From Acidimicrobiia bacterium (GTDB lineage Bacteria; Actinomycetota; Acidimicrobiia; Spongiisociales; UBA5794): a stretch of DNA of 6,048 nt. Under the pieces are notes generated by a model. It saw only the letters and a list, made by a program, of their open reading frames with translations. It made no database searches and was not told where the DNA came from. The stretch covers positions 1 through 6,048 of the forward strand of contig JAUXCV010000105.1 of the NCBI GenBank assembly GCA_030618675.1, given 5' to 3'. The translations under genes and the position numbers were made by a program. Shown in pieces: positions 1 through 5,087 of the stretch (position 1 is the stretch's first letter; every line of letters begins with the position of its first letter).

Positions 1-849
1 GGGCATCCCGAGAAGCAGATCATCATCAGTCGCGAGCGCGGCTACCACGGAACGAACTACGGTGGCACGTCGATCCAGGGCATCGCTCCCAACCGTGAAG
101 GATTCGGGTCGCTCGTCCCCGACATCATCAACGTAGTGGCCGACGACGATGAAGCGATGAAGCGGATCTTCGCCGAGCACGGGGACGAGATCGCCGCCGT
201 CATCACCGAACCGATCCAGGGCGCCGGTGGTGTCTGGCCTCCACCGGATGGTTATCTCTCTCATCTGCGAGATCTCTGTGATGCTTACGGAGCGTTCCTC
301 ATCCACGACGAGGTGATCACGGGGTTCGGACGGACCGGAGAGTGGTTCGCCAGCCAGTTCTACGGCGTCACGCCCGATATGATCATCTTCGCCAAGGGCG
401 TGACATCGGGGTACGTGCCGCTCTCCGGTGTGATTATCGGTCCGGCCGTCCAGCGGTGTCTCGAAACGAACGACGACTTCATCCTTCGTACCGGCTACAC
501 GTTCTCCGGCCACCCCCTTGCGTGTGTAGCCGCCCTCAAGTGCATCGAGATCCAGGAGCGCGAAGGTCTCCTCGATCGGGCAACCGAGATAGGAGTCCGG
601 TTGTCGACCGGGTTGAAGGCGCTACGGGATGAAGGGCTGCTGGTCGACGTACGGGGCGAAGGCGCCGTGTGGGGCATCAGCGTCCCCGAAGGGGTCGATA
701 TCGTTGCAACCCGGAACGCTCTACTCAGCGTGGGAGTGATCATCCGCCCGATCCCTCCGAATCACCTCACCCTGTGTCCGCCGCTCGTCATCACCGACGA
801 CCAGATCGACCAGATCGTCGATTCGATCGGCACGGTTTTGCGCTCATGA
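1..849 (+). CDS. Class III PLP-dependent aminotransferase, 5'-truncated by the window edge
   Basis: The frame is open from base 1 to a TGA at 847-849 and gives 282 residues of a protein that usually has 430-460, so about the first third is missing; the GTG at 136 is internal, not the start. Visible landmarks are YHG near visible residue 15, TEPIQGAGG near 69-77, HDEVITGFGRTG at about 102-113 (its Asp binds the cofactor pyridine nitrogen), AKG at 131-133 (the Lys, codon 394-396, forms the Schiff base with PLP), and TFSGHP at 167-172. This is the omega-amino-acid:pyruvate or taurine:pyruvate branch of class III transaminases, which move an amino group from a terminal amine to pyruvate. The substrate cannot be fixed from this fragment. 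The alanine dehydrogenase gene starting 67 bases downstream on the same strand fits a pyruvate-dependent enzyme, since it would recycle the alanine formed. GABA or diamine transaminase are alternatives. Confidence 0.93.
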   Translation, partial: GHPEKQIIISRERGYHGTNYGGTSIQGIAPNREGFGSLVPDIINVVADDDEAMKRIFAEHGDEIAAVITEPIQGAGGVWPPPDGYLSHLRDLCDAYGAFLIHDEVITGFGRTGEWFASQFYGVTPDMIIFAKGVTSGYVPLSGVIIGPAVQRCLETNDDFILRTGYTFSGHPLACVAALKCIEIQEREGLLDRATEIGVRLSTGLKALRDEGLLVDVRGEGAVWGISVPEGVDIVATRNALLSVGVIIRPIPPNHLTLCPPLVITDDQIDQIVDSIGTVLRS

Positions 850-904
850 GTCGGACCAACGAAACTCGAAGGTGGTCGGTCCAACCGAAGACGGACATGC
901 TTCC

Positions 905-910
905 AGGAGG
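905..910 (+). promoter_or_regulatory. Ribosome binding site of ald
   Basis: AGGAGG is a full match to the anti-Shine-Dalgarno sequence and ends 6 bases before the ATG at 917. It decides between the three in-frame starts at 872, 911 and 917 in favour of the last. Confidence 0.85.
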
Positions 911-916
911 ATGACG

Positions 917-2035
917 ATGATCATCGGGGCACCCAAGGAAATCAAGAACGCGGAGCGAAGGGTCGGCCTCACGCCCGGGAGCGTGCGGGAGCTCGTTGAT
1001 CGCGGCCATGAGGTCATCGTCGAGACATCTGCCGGAAAAGGCATCGGAGCGTCGGACGATGACTACGTCGCGGCCGGAGCCCGCATCGGGAACGTCGATG
1101 ACGTGTGGAACGAGAGCGAGTTGATCGTCAAGGTCAAGGAGCCGCAGGCCGTCGAGCGTGCCCGTTTGCGACCCGATCAGACGCTGTTCACCTACCTGCA
1201 CCTCGCACCGGATCCAGATCAGACACGTGAACTCGTCGACAGCGGGGCCACCTGTATCGCATACGAGACGGTGACGGACGACCAGAGTGGCCTGCCGTTG
1301 CTGGCACCCATGTCACAGGTGGCCGGACGTATGTCGGTACAGGCAGGGGCTCACTGCCTGGAGGCGCCGAACGGTGGCGCGGGGCTGCTGCTCGGTGGCG
1401 TCCCCGGAGTTCATTCCGCCAAGGTCGTGGTGATCGGCGGAGGTGTCGTCGGAGAGAACGCCATCGAGATGGCCGTCGGTTTGGGCGCATCCGTGACCGT
1501 GCTGGACCGCGACGTCAACGTACTCGACCGTCTCGCGCGTCGTTTCGGCACCGTGCTGGAAACCGTGTACTCGACAACATCGTCTCTCGAGGAGTTGGCA
1601 CTCGACGCGGATCTCGTGATCGGTGCGGTCCTCGTCAAGGGTGACCGGGCCCCCCGGCTCGTCACGGCCGACATGGTGAAGCAGATGCGCCCGGGTTCGG
1701 TGCTGGTGGACGTCGCCATCGACCAGGGGGGATGCTTCGAGACCTCCCGGCCCACCACCCATGAGAACCCGACCTACGTGGTCGACAACGTCGTCCACTA
1801 CTGCGTGGCCAACATGCCCGGTGCCGTTCCGAAGACGTCAACGTACGCGCTCAACAACGCCACGCTGCCGTTCACGCTGGCCCTTGCCGACAAGGGAGTG
1901 AAGCAAGCGCTCCTCGACGACCCGCACTTCCTCGGCGGCCTCAACGTGTGCGGAGGAGCCGTGACGGAAGAACACGTTGCAGTCGCGTTGGGTTACGAAT
2001 ACGTCGAGCCGGCAACGGCCCTTCAGGCTGAGTAG
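917..2035 (+). CDS. ald: Alanine dehydrogenase
   Basis: A complete 372-residue protein, the usual length for the family (about 370), catalysing reversible NAD-dependent oxidation of L-alanine to pyruvate and ammonium in the cytoplasm. It begins MIIGAPKEIKNAERRVGLTP and keeps the substrate residues R15 and K74, H95 in FTYLH, the Rossmann glycine motif GGGVVG at 174-179, and D269 in VAIDQGG. ANMPGAVPKTST at about 298-309 is also typical. The start is chosen at 917 because AGGAGG at 905-910 sits 6 bases before it; the ATG at 911 directly abuts that site, and an in-frame upstream GTG at 872 would add an unconserved tail. The gene lies 67 bases after the aminotransferase on the same strand, probably in one transcript, where it would regenerate pyruvate as amino acceptor and release ammonium. 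No truncation is seen. The stop codon TAG is the first unit of a tandem repeat. Confidence 0.97.
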   Translation: MIIGAPKEIKNAERRVGLTPGSVRELVDRGHEVIVETSAGKGIGASDDDYVAAGARIGNVDDVWNESELIVKVKEPQAVERARLRPDQTLFTYLHLAPDPDQTRELVDSGATCIAYETVTDDQSGLPLLAPMSQVAGRMSVQAGAHCLEAPNGGAGLLLGGVPGVHSAKVVVIGGGVVGENAIEMAVGLGASVTVLDRDVNVLDRLARRFGTVLETVYSTTSSLEELALDADLVIGAVLVKGDRAPRLVTADMVKQMRPGSVLVDVAIDQGGCFETSRPTTHENPTYVVDNVVHYCVANMPGAVPKTSTYALNNATLPFTLALADKGVKQALLDDPHFLGGLNVCGGAVTEEHVAVALGYEYVEPATALQAE

Positions 2036-2056
2036 ACCAGTAGATCAGTAGATCAG
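2033..2056 (+). repeat. Three-unit TAG octamer tandem repeat at the ald stop codon
   Basis: The units are TAGACCAG (2033-2040, whose TAG is the ald stop), TAGATCAG (2041-2048) and TAGATCAG (2049-2056). Because the period is 8, the three TAGs fall in three different reading frames. The same layout occurs on the coding strand after the acyl-CoA dehydrogenase at 5123-5170. No hairpin or T-tract is visible, so it is not a standard terminator. Confidence 0.85.
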
Positions 2057-2073
2057 AGGGTCTGTGGATGTGC

Positions 2074-2742
2074 CTACTCGGTGTCTCTGTAGGCGGGTAG
2101 ACCCTCGATGGCGCAGGCTTCTGCTGCGATCTCACCGAGCCGACTCCGATCGGCCAGAAGCGCTCTCAGCATGAAGTCGGCGGTCCGTGTGGGCCGTTGT
2201 GCCGGCAGTTCCTCACCAAGCGAGCGCTCCCGGATCGTCTCCAACATGAGGCCAGAGACGGCCTGGCGGGCGAAGCTGACCTCGATCTCGATGAACTCGC
2301 CTGCAGCGATGGCTTGCCGGATAATGTCGGCAACGGCGACGTAGAGATCGTCCGCAGTCTGACCCCACGGTTCGAATTCGTCATCCAGCAGCACGTCGCT
2401 GGTGAAGATGCTCCTGAGGTCATACGGGGAGTCCATGAGATACCGGAAGTCCTCGACGAGGAACCGGTAGAGCCGTGCGGCCGGACTCCCCCCGGCGCGA
2501 GCCAGATACTCGGCCACTGCGGCAGAGTCGTCGAGGGAGTAACTGAGCAACTCCTGGAAGATCGCCTGCTTGGTCGGGAAGTGATGGAACAGTGAAGGCT
2601 GCCGTATGCCGACCGCCTTCGCGATATCGCGAGTCGAGCTTCCGTAGTAGCCGCGAGCCGCGAAAAGATGGGACGACTCGCGCAGGATCCGCTCACGAGT
2701 CGTGATCGATTCTTCAGTCGTCAATGCCTTGGCAACACTCAC
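2074..2742 (-). CDS. TetR/AcrR-family transcriptional regulator
   Basis: The protein has 222 residues. The N-terminal domain carries the TetR DNA-binding fold: TRERILRESSHLFAARGYYGSSTRDIAKAVGIRQPSLFHHFPTKQAIF covers about residues 15-62, with the helix-turn-helix at about 36-55 (STRDIAKAVGIRQPSLFHHF). The remaining roughly 150 residues are a helical ligand-binding and dimerisation domain without recognisable specificity. The start is GTG at 2740-2742; no good Shine-Dalgarno precedes it, and a nearby ATG at 2745-2747 is out of frame. It converges on ald with only 38 bases between the two stop codons, so it is not divergent with a target operon, and nothing here shows what it controls. The acyl-CoA dehydrogenase lies further upstream on the same strand, and TetR proteins often regulate fatty-acid degradation, but an IS110 element and repeats now separate the two. 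The effector is unknown. Confidence 0.9.
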   Translation of the reverse strand: MSVAKALTTEESITTRERILRESSHLFAARGYYGSSTRDIAKAVGIRQPSLFHHFPTKQAIFQELLSYSLDDSAAVAEYLARAGGSPAARLYRFLVEDFRYLMDSPYDLRSIFTSDVLLDDEFEPWGQTADDLYVAVADIIRQAIAAGEFIEIEVSFARQAVSGLMLETIRERSLGEELPAQRPTRTADFMLRALLADRSRLGEIAAEACAIEGLPAYRDTE

Positions 2743-2748
2743 GGCATC

Positions 2749-2754
2749 AGCCTA
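2749..2754 (-). promoter_or_regulatory. Possible -10 element for leaderless transcription of the tetR gene
   Basis: On the minus strand TAGGCT (form TANNNT) ends 6 bases before the GTG start. That spacing suits a leaderless transcript, which would also explain the lack of a ribosome binding site. No convincing -35 box is seen, and the motif is short enough to arise by chance. Confidence 0.3.
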
Positions 2755-2775
2755 ACGCCCGACGAGATCGCGGCC

Positions 2776-2867
2776 CTGCGTTGTCGCCGGCGCTCCTCCG
2801 CGTCCCCTCGTCTTGCCGGGGGGACGGTCTTCATCCTCTCCCACGAAGCCTGAATCCACGGCTTGTG
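2776..2867 (+). repeat. Hairpin repeat, copy A
   Basis: A GCTCCTCCGC flank leads into GTCCCCTCG (2802-2810), a 6-base loop and CGGGGGGAC (2817-2825), a 9-bp stem with one T-G wobble. A second hairpin follows, CACGAAGCC (2842-2850) against GGCTTGTG (2860-2867) with one bulged base, and its loop carries AATCCAC. Copies B (4557-4583) and C (4746-4770) share the stem and the left flank in the same orientation. In B and C the nonamer CCGTGGATT lies downstream in the opposite sense to that in A. It lies between the tetR start and the IS110 element. No open frame here looks like a gene. Confidence 0.7.
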
Positions 2868-2985
2868 AGTGGGTTGATTGGCGGGATCTCATGGTGGGGC
2901 CGGGATTCGAGGGTTTGGCGCTGTTCACGATCTGGGTGAAGGTGCGAGCGGCGCTCTCTGACACTCTCCCTCGCCGACGAAGGAG

Positions 2986-3012
2986 GTGGGGGAGATGCCC
3001 GGCAGGGCAGAG
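2986..3012 (+). repeat. Left half of the interrupted IS110 target repeat
   Basis: These 27 bases (GTGGGGGAGATG, then the hairpin GCCC-GGCA-GGGC, then AGAG) match 4632-4658 at 24 of 27 positions. Joined to 4494-4501 across the insertion element they rebuild a 35-base unit matching the intact copy 4632-4666 at 32 of 35. Two of the three differences are a compensating C-G to G-C swap in the 4-bp stem and the third is in its loop. Confidence 0.82.
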
Positions 3013-3036
3013 ACACCCCTTGTTCGTAATTGTCAA
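3013..3036 (-). promoter_or_regulatory. Right end of the IS110 element with the -35 half of a junction promoter
   Basis: On the minus strand TTGACA (3036-3031) overlaps the transposase stop codon. Seventeen bases later the element ends at T3013 followed by the core CT. When right and left ends are joined in a circle, the next bases are AAT of the left end, giving TCTAAT, a 5 of 6 match to the -10 consensus. The last bases GGGGTGTC (3019-3012) are also present in the guide RNA at 4343-4350. Confidence 0.75.
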
Positions 3037-4256
3037 GCGGCGATCGCTTCGATGGCGGGTTGTCGGTGTGCCCATGCGATATCTTCGTTGTAGGCGGCGT
3101 GGTGTTCGAGACAGCCGTGCAGGATCCCGACGAGCCTGTTCGCTAATGCTCGTAGGGCTTTGCGATGGTGGTCGCCTCTGGCTCTGCGTTCGTCGTAGTA
3201 GATGCGGGAGCCGTTGCTGGCTCTCAGCGACGTGAATGCCCAGCGGAGCGCAGCGTCTTTGAGCCGGTCGTTGCCGATGTAGCGTGCGGTGACGGTTTTG
3301 GTGTTCCCTGACGCTCTGGTCAACGGCGACGTTCCTGCATAGTTTCTGCGAGACTTCGCGGTGGCATAGCGGTTCGGATCGTCTCCGAACTCGCCGAGTA
3401 TCCGGGCGCCGAGCACATCTGCGAGTCCTGGCATTGACAGGTAGATGGCGGCGTCCGGGTGCGCGTGGAACGCTTCTGCGAGTTCTGTTTCCAACTCGGC
3501 GATCTGGGTGTCGATTGTTGCAATGACCGCCAGGATCGCTGTGGCGGCGGTTCCGAATCCTTCTTCGAGCTTCGGGGCTGTTGTGAGATGGCGGGTGCGG
3601 AGCACGTCTTGGATCTCGACGGTTCGCCGGTCCAGGTTCCGTTGTCGGCCGCCCTTCTTGAGCGCTGCACGGATCTGGGGTTTGGTGAGCCGGGCGCCCG
3701 CCGTGGGTGTTGGTGCTGCGGCCAGTACAGCAATAGCGTCGCGGTGTGCCAGATCCTTGAACGCTTCGAACGCTGCGGGGTAGTACTCGCGCATCATCGA
3801 CCGGAGCCGGTTCGCATGCCGACGCATTTCCCACACCATCGTCTGATGCGTCCGGGCCAGCACCTTGATCGTCTCTGCTTCGGGCGTGTCCCCGGCGACC
3901 TGACGGTGGAGGTGCCGGTCGGTGCGGACCAGATCGGCGAGCATCTTCGCGTCGCCACGATCCGATTTCGCACCCGACACGTGGTGCCGATCCCGATACC
4001 TCGACGCAGCAAACGGGTTGATCACATACACCTGATAACCGGCTGCGACCAGGGCATGGACCCATAAGCCTCGATCCGTCTCGATCCCGACAACCACCTC
4101 GGAGGGATCCGACACGAACCCGCTCACCAACCCATGGAACTCGGATACGCCTTCGATGCCCTCGGACAACCGCCGATACGCCACCTGGCCGCCGGTCTCG
4201 TCCATTATCCACACGTCGTGATGGGCCTCGGCCCAGTCATTGCCTACAAAGATCAT
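3033..4256 (-). CDS. IS110-family transposase (DEDD and serine recombinase)
   Basis: The protein has 407 residues, a normal IS110 length. The N-terminal RuvC-like domain shows the DEDD set as D7 (VGNDWA), E59 (VGIETDRG), D99 and D102 (KSDRGDAK). A helical middle region follows at about 120-265. The C-terminal Transposase_20 domain starts at about 272 (YLSMPGLADVLGARILGEFG) and includes YAGTSPLTRASGNTK at about 306-320; the serine before glycine (S316) is the likely nucleophile. These enzymes form dimers or tetramers that recombine a circular donor with a target, guided by an RNA from the element's non-coding end. The start is ATG at 4254-4256, where AAGGAG lies 8 bases upstream; an upstream in-frame start at 4283 would add nine residues before the conserved MIFVGNDW. 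The guide RNA lies directly upstream on the same strand. Confidence 0.97.
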   Translation of the reverse strand: MIFVGNDWAEAHHDVWIMDETGGQVAYRRLSEGIEGVSEFHGLVSGFVSDPSEVVVGIETDRGLWVHALVAAGYQVYVINPFAASRYRDRHHVSGAKSDRGDAKMLADLVRTDRHLHRQVAGDTPEAETIKVLARTHQTMVWEMRRHANRLRSMMREYYPAAFEAFKDLAHRDAIAVLAAAPTPTAGARLTKPQIRAALKKGGRQRNLDRRTVEIQDVLRTRHLTTAPKLEEGFGTAATAILAVIATIDTQIAELETELAEAFHAHPDAAIYLSMPGLADVLGARILGEFGDDPNRYATAKSRRNYAGTSPLTRASGNTKTVTARYIGNDRLKDAALRWAFTSLRASNGSRIYYDERRARGDHHRKALRALANRLVGILHGCLEHHAAYNEDIAWAHRQPAIEAIAA

Positions 4257-4300
4257 TGCTCCTTCTCCTTCCAACACCGACACGGCCTTGTTGAGCCGAA

Positions 4301-4369
4301 GGGAACCTGGCGAAGTCCTAATGGATCAGTGCTCGATGGCACGACACCCCAACAGTGCTCCAGGTCTCC
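4301..4369 (-). other. Donor-binding loop of the bridge RNA
   Basis: The outer stem is GGAGACCTGG (4369-4360) with CCAGGTTCCC (4310-4301): nine of ten pairs counting one G-U. The left guide GGGGTGTC (4350-4343) is identical to the element's right end plus the first core base (3019-3012). The cap is GTGC-CATCGA-GCAC (4342-4329). The right guide CCATTAG (4324-4318) is complementary to core plus left end CTAATGG (4493-4487). Confidence 0.83.
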
Positions 4370-4379
4370 TCCCTCACCG

Positions 4380-4447
4380 GCCGGCCGGGGCACGATCTCT
4401 GCCTAGGAATCAAACGTTCCAGGGGGCGCCAGTGCTCACCGGCCGGC
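4380..4447 (-). other. Target-binding loop of the bridge RNA
   Basis: The outer stem is GCCGGCCGG (4447-4439) with CCGGCCGGC (4388-4380), nine pairs. A small internal loop and GCAC (4435-4432) with GTGC (4393-4390) follow. The left guide GCCCCCT (4427-4421) is identical to the target left flank plus core (4498-4492). The cap is GGAA-7 bases-TTCC (4420-4406). The right guide GGCAGAG (4403-4397) is complementary to the core plus target right flank CTCTGCC (3012-3006). Confidence 0.83.
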
Positions 4448-4488
4448 GGCTCAGGAACCAGCCTGCCATAACAGGCTGCTACACCCCC

Positions 4489-4493
4489 ATTAG
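4489..4493 (-). promoter_or_regulatory. Left end of the IS110 element with most of the junction -10 box
   Basis: Core CT plus AAT of the left end supplies five of the six bases of TCTAAT in the circular form. In the integrated copy the same place reads CCTAAT with AGGACA (4517-4512) 17 bases upstream, each 4 of 6 to consensus, so a weaker promoter may remain. Confidence 0.65.
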
Positions 4494-4501
4494 GGGGCCG
4501 C
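4492..4501 (+). repeat. Right half of the interrupted IS110 target repeat, with core
   Basis: AG (4492-4493) is the core and GGGGCCGC (4494-4501) equals 4659-4666 of the intact copy. It continues the unit broken off at 3012. The apparent palindrome CCCCC-ATTA-GGGGG at 4484-4497 spans this junction. Confidence 0.78.
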
Positions 4502-4536
4502 TGGATGGCGTTGTCCTGCGGAGGAATGCCACCCAG

Positions 4537-4622
4537 TCGTCGCTGCGCTCCTCCGCGTCCCCCCGTCCTTCGGCCGAGGGGACATGTGGAGAGGCGCCGA
4601 TCTCTCCAGAGTCCGTGGATTG
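4537..4622 (+). repeat. Hairpin repeat, copy B
   Basis: TCGTCGCTGCGCTCCTCCGC leads into the hairpin GTCCCCCCG (4557-4565), 9-base loop, CGAGGGGAC (4575-4583) with one C-A mismatch; read on the minus strand that pair is a G-U wobble, giving the same stem as copy A on the plus strand. ACATGT follows, then a CTCC tract and CCGTGGATTGA (4612-4622). Copy C has the same order, and about three quarters of positions agree by eye. Confidence 0.75.
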
Positions 4623-4631
4623 AGGCGCAGC

Positions 4632-4666
4632 GTGGGGGAGATGGCCGGCTGGCCAGAGGGGGCCGC
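4632..4666 (+). repeat. Intact copy of the IS110 target repeat
   Basis: This is the uninterrupted 35-base unit: GTGGGGGAGATG, hairpin GGCC-GGCT-GGCC, AGAG, GGGGCCGC. It is the reference that shows where the insertion element begins and ends. Against the guide RNA's 12-base target it has a single mismatch, at 4653. Confidence 0.8.
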
Positions 4667-4726
4667 CTTGACACCATCGATCTCGGATGCAGCTGCCCCC
4701 CTGCCAACTCGTCGGTGCCCCCCCTG

Positions 4727-4812
4727 CTCGTCGCAAGCTCCTCGCGTCCCCCCGGCTGCGTCGGGGGGACATGTTGGGAGACGCTCGTTCTCCTCAGAAA
4801 CCGTGGATTGAA
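4727..4812 (+). repeat. Hairpin repeat, copy C
   Basis: TCGTCGCAAGCTCCTCGC leads into a perfect 9-bp stem, GTCCCCCCG (4746-4754) with CGGGGGGAC (4762-4770), loop of 7. ACATGT, a TCTCCTCAG tract and CCGTGGATTGA follow, in the same order as copy B about 189 bases earlier. Nothing recognisable is seen between the copies at 4667-4726 or after this copy up to 4913; long open frames there are by-products of GC content. Confidence 0.75.
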
Positions 4813-4913
4813 GCTGAGGGGAGGGAAGAAGACGTCACGCGCCGCATGCATCCATCCCAGTTCCCACACTCATGTATGCACCTATCCGCTGATCTTCTGA
4901 GTACAAGGGAGCG

Positions 4914-5072
4914 CTAGCCGCCGTACTTTCCTTTTAGGACCGCCGCTAGAGCGACTGCACCACCGGCGAGAAATGTGGTGGCGAGGGCTGCTGCGACCGA
5001 GAAGAACATCCAGGCGAGAACGATGACGATAGTGGCAACCAGGGCCACCGCAGGGCCGTTGATCCGATCCAT
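4914..5072 (-). CDS. Small hypothetical membrane protein, 52 residues
   Basis: The frame starts ATG (5072-5070), preceded by GGGAG with a spacing of about 6 bases, and ends TAG (4916-4914). The protein begins MDRINGPAVALVATIVIVLA and continues with WMFFSVAAALATTFLAGGAV, then ALAAVLKGKYGG. It is almost wholly hydrophobic from residue 7 to 46, long enough for two membrane helices or one long helical hairpin, with charges only at the two ends (DR, and KGKYGG). I do not recognise a family. It lies 105 bases downstream of the acyl-CoA dehydrogenase on the same strand and could be cotranscribed with it. Its ribosome site, neat hydrophobic core and charged ends argue for a real gene, but the short length leaves doubt. 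No function is proposed. Confidence 0.7.
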   Translation of the reverse strand: MDRINGPAVALVATIVIVLAWMFFSVAAALATTFLAGGAVALAAVLKGKYGG

Positions 5073-5087
5073 TCCATCTCCCTGTCT

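Larger units (their letters stand above)
4301..4482 (-). ncRNA. Candidate IS110 bridge (guide) RNA
   Basis: This minus-strand RNA of about 180 nt lies in the left end upstream of the transposase. From its 5' end it has a stem-loop (CAGCCTG-TTATGG-CAGGCTG, 4478-4459), a target-binding stem-loop (4447-4380) and a donor-binding stem-loop (4369-4301), the order known for IS621. Each of the two large loops has a left guide on the 5' arm and a right guide on the 3' arm, capped by a small hairpin. The target guides match the flanking target and the donor guides match the ends of this element. The octamer GAGCACTG precedes the left guide by 2 bases in both loops. The 5' boundary is set about 7 bases after the junction -10 box and the 3' boundary at the end of the donor-loop stem; both are approximate. 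Confidence 0.85.
3013..4491 (-). mobile_element. Complete IS110-family insertion sequence with its guide RNA
   Basis: The element is 1479 bases between two CT core dinucleotides (minus strand; plus-strand AG at 3011-3012 and 4492-4493). The ends come from comparison with an intact repeat at 4632-4666: removing 3013-4491 and one core rebuilds that repeat with 3 differences in 35 bases. The layout on the minus strand is a 235-base left end (4257-4491) encoding a structured RNA, the 408-codon transposase gene (3033-4256), and a 20-base right end (3013-3032). There are no terminal inverted repeats and no target duplication beyond the 2-base core, as is known for IS110. The length, long left end, short right end and CT core agree with the IS621 type. 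No frameshift or stop is present, so it may be functional. It lies between the tetR gene and the small membrane protein gene. Confidence 0.88.

Noticed and set aside
851..889. Imperfect direct repeat TCGGACCAACGAA and TCGGTCCAACCGAA between the aminotransferase and ald
   Set aside because: A single pair 25 bases apart with no dyad strong enough for an operator and no promoter nearby; could be a chance or a small duplication.
872..916. Upstream starts for ald at 872 (GTG) and 911 (ATG)
   Set aside because: The Shine-Dalgarno at 905-910 lies inside or directly against these starts, and the family's conserved N-terminus begins at 917.
2752..4212. Minus-strand open frame of 486 codons overlapping the transposase
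   Set aside because: It is an out-of-frame shadow of the transposase with an Arg/Pro-rich composition; the overlapping frame carries all the IS110 motifs.
4373..4447. 13-base direct repeat CTCACCGGCCGGC at 4373 and 4435
   Set aside because: The GGCCGG parts are the two self-complementary arms of the target-loop stem, so the direct repeat is a consequence of the RNA structure.
4484..4497. Palindrome CCCCC-ATTA-GGGGG as a terminal inverted repeat or hairpin
   Set aside because: Once the ends are defined it spans the insertion junction: the C run belongs to the element and the G run to the target repeat.
4537..4812. CRISPR array suggested by repeats B and C
   Set aside because: Only two to three imperfect copies at uneven spacing, no constant-length spacers and no cas genes.
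4318..4869. Long minus-strand open frame of 183 codons upstream of the transposase
   Set aside because: It runs through the guide RNA, the element's end and repeats B and C, is rich in Arg and Pro as expected of GC-rich shadow frames, and has no recognisable domain.
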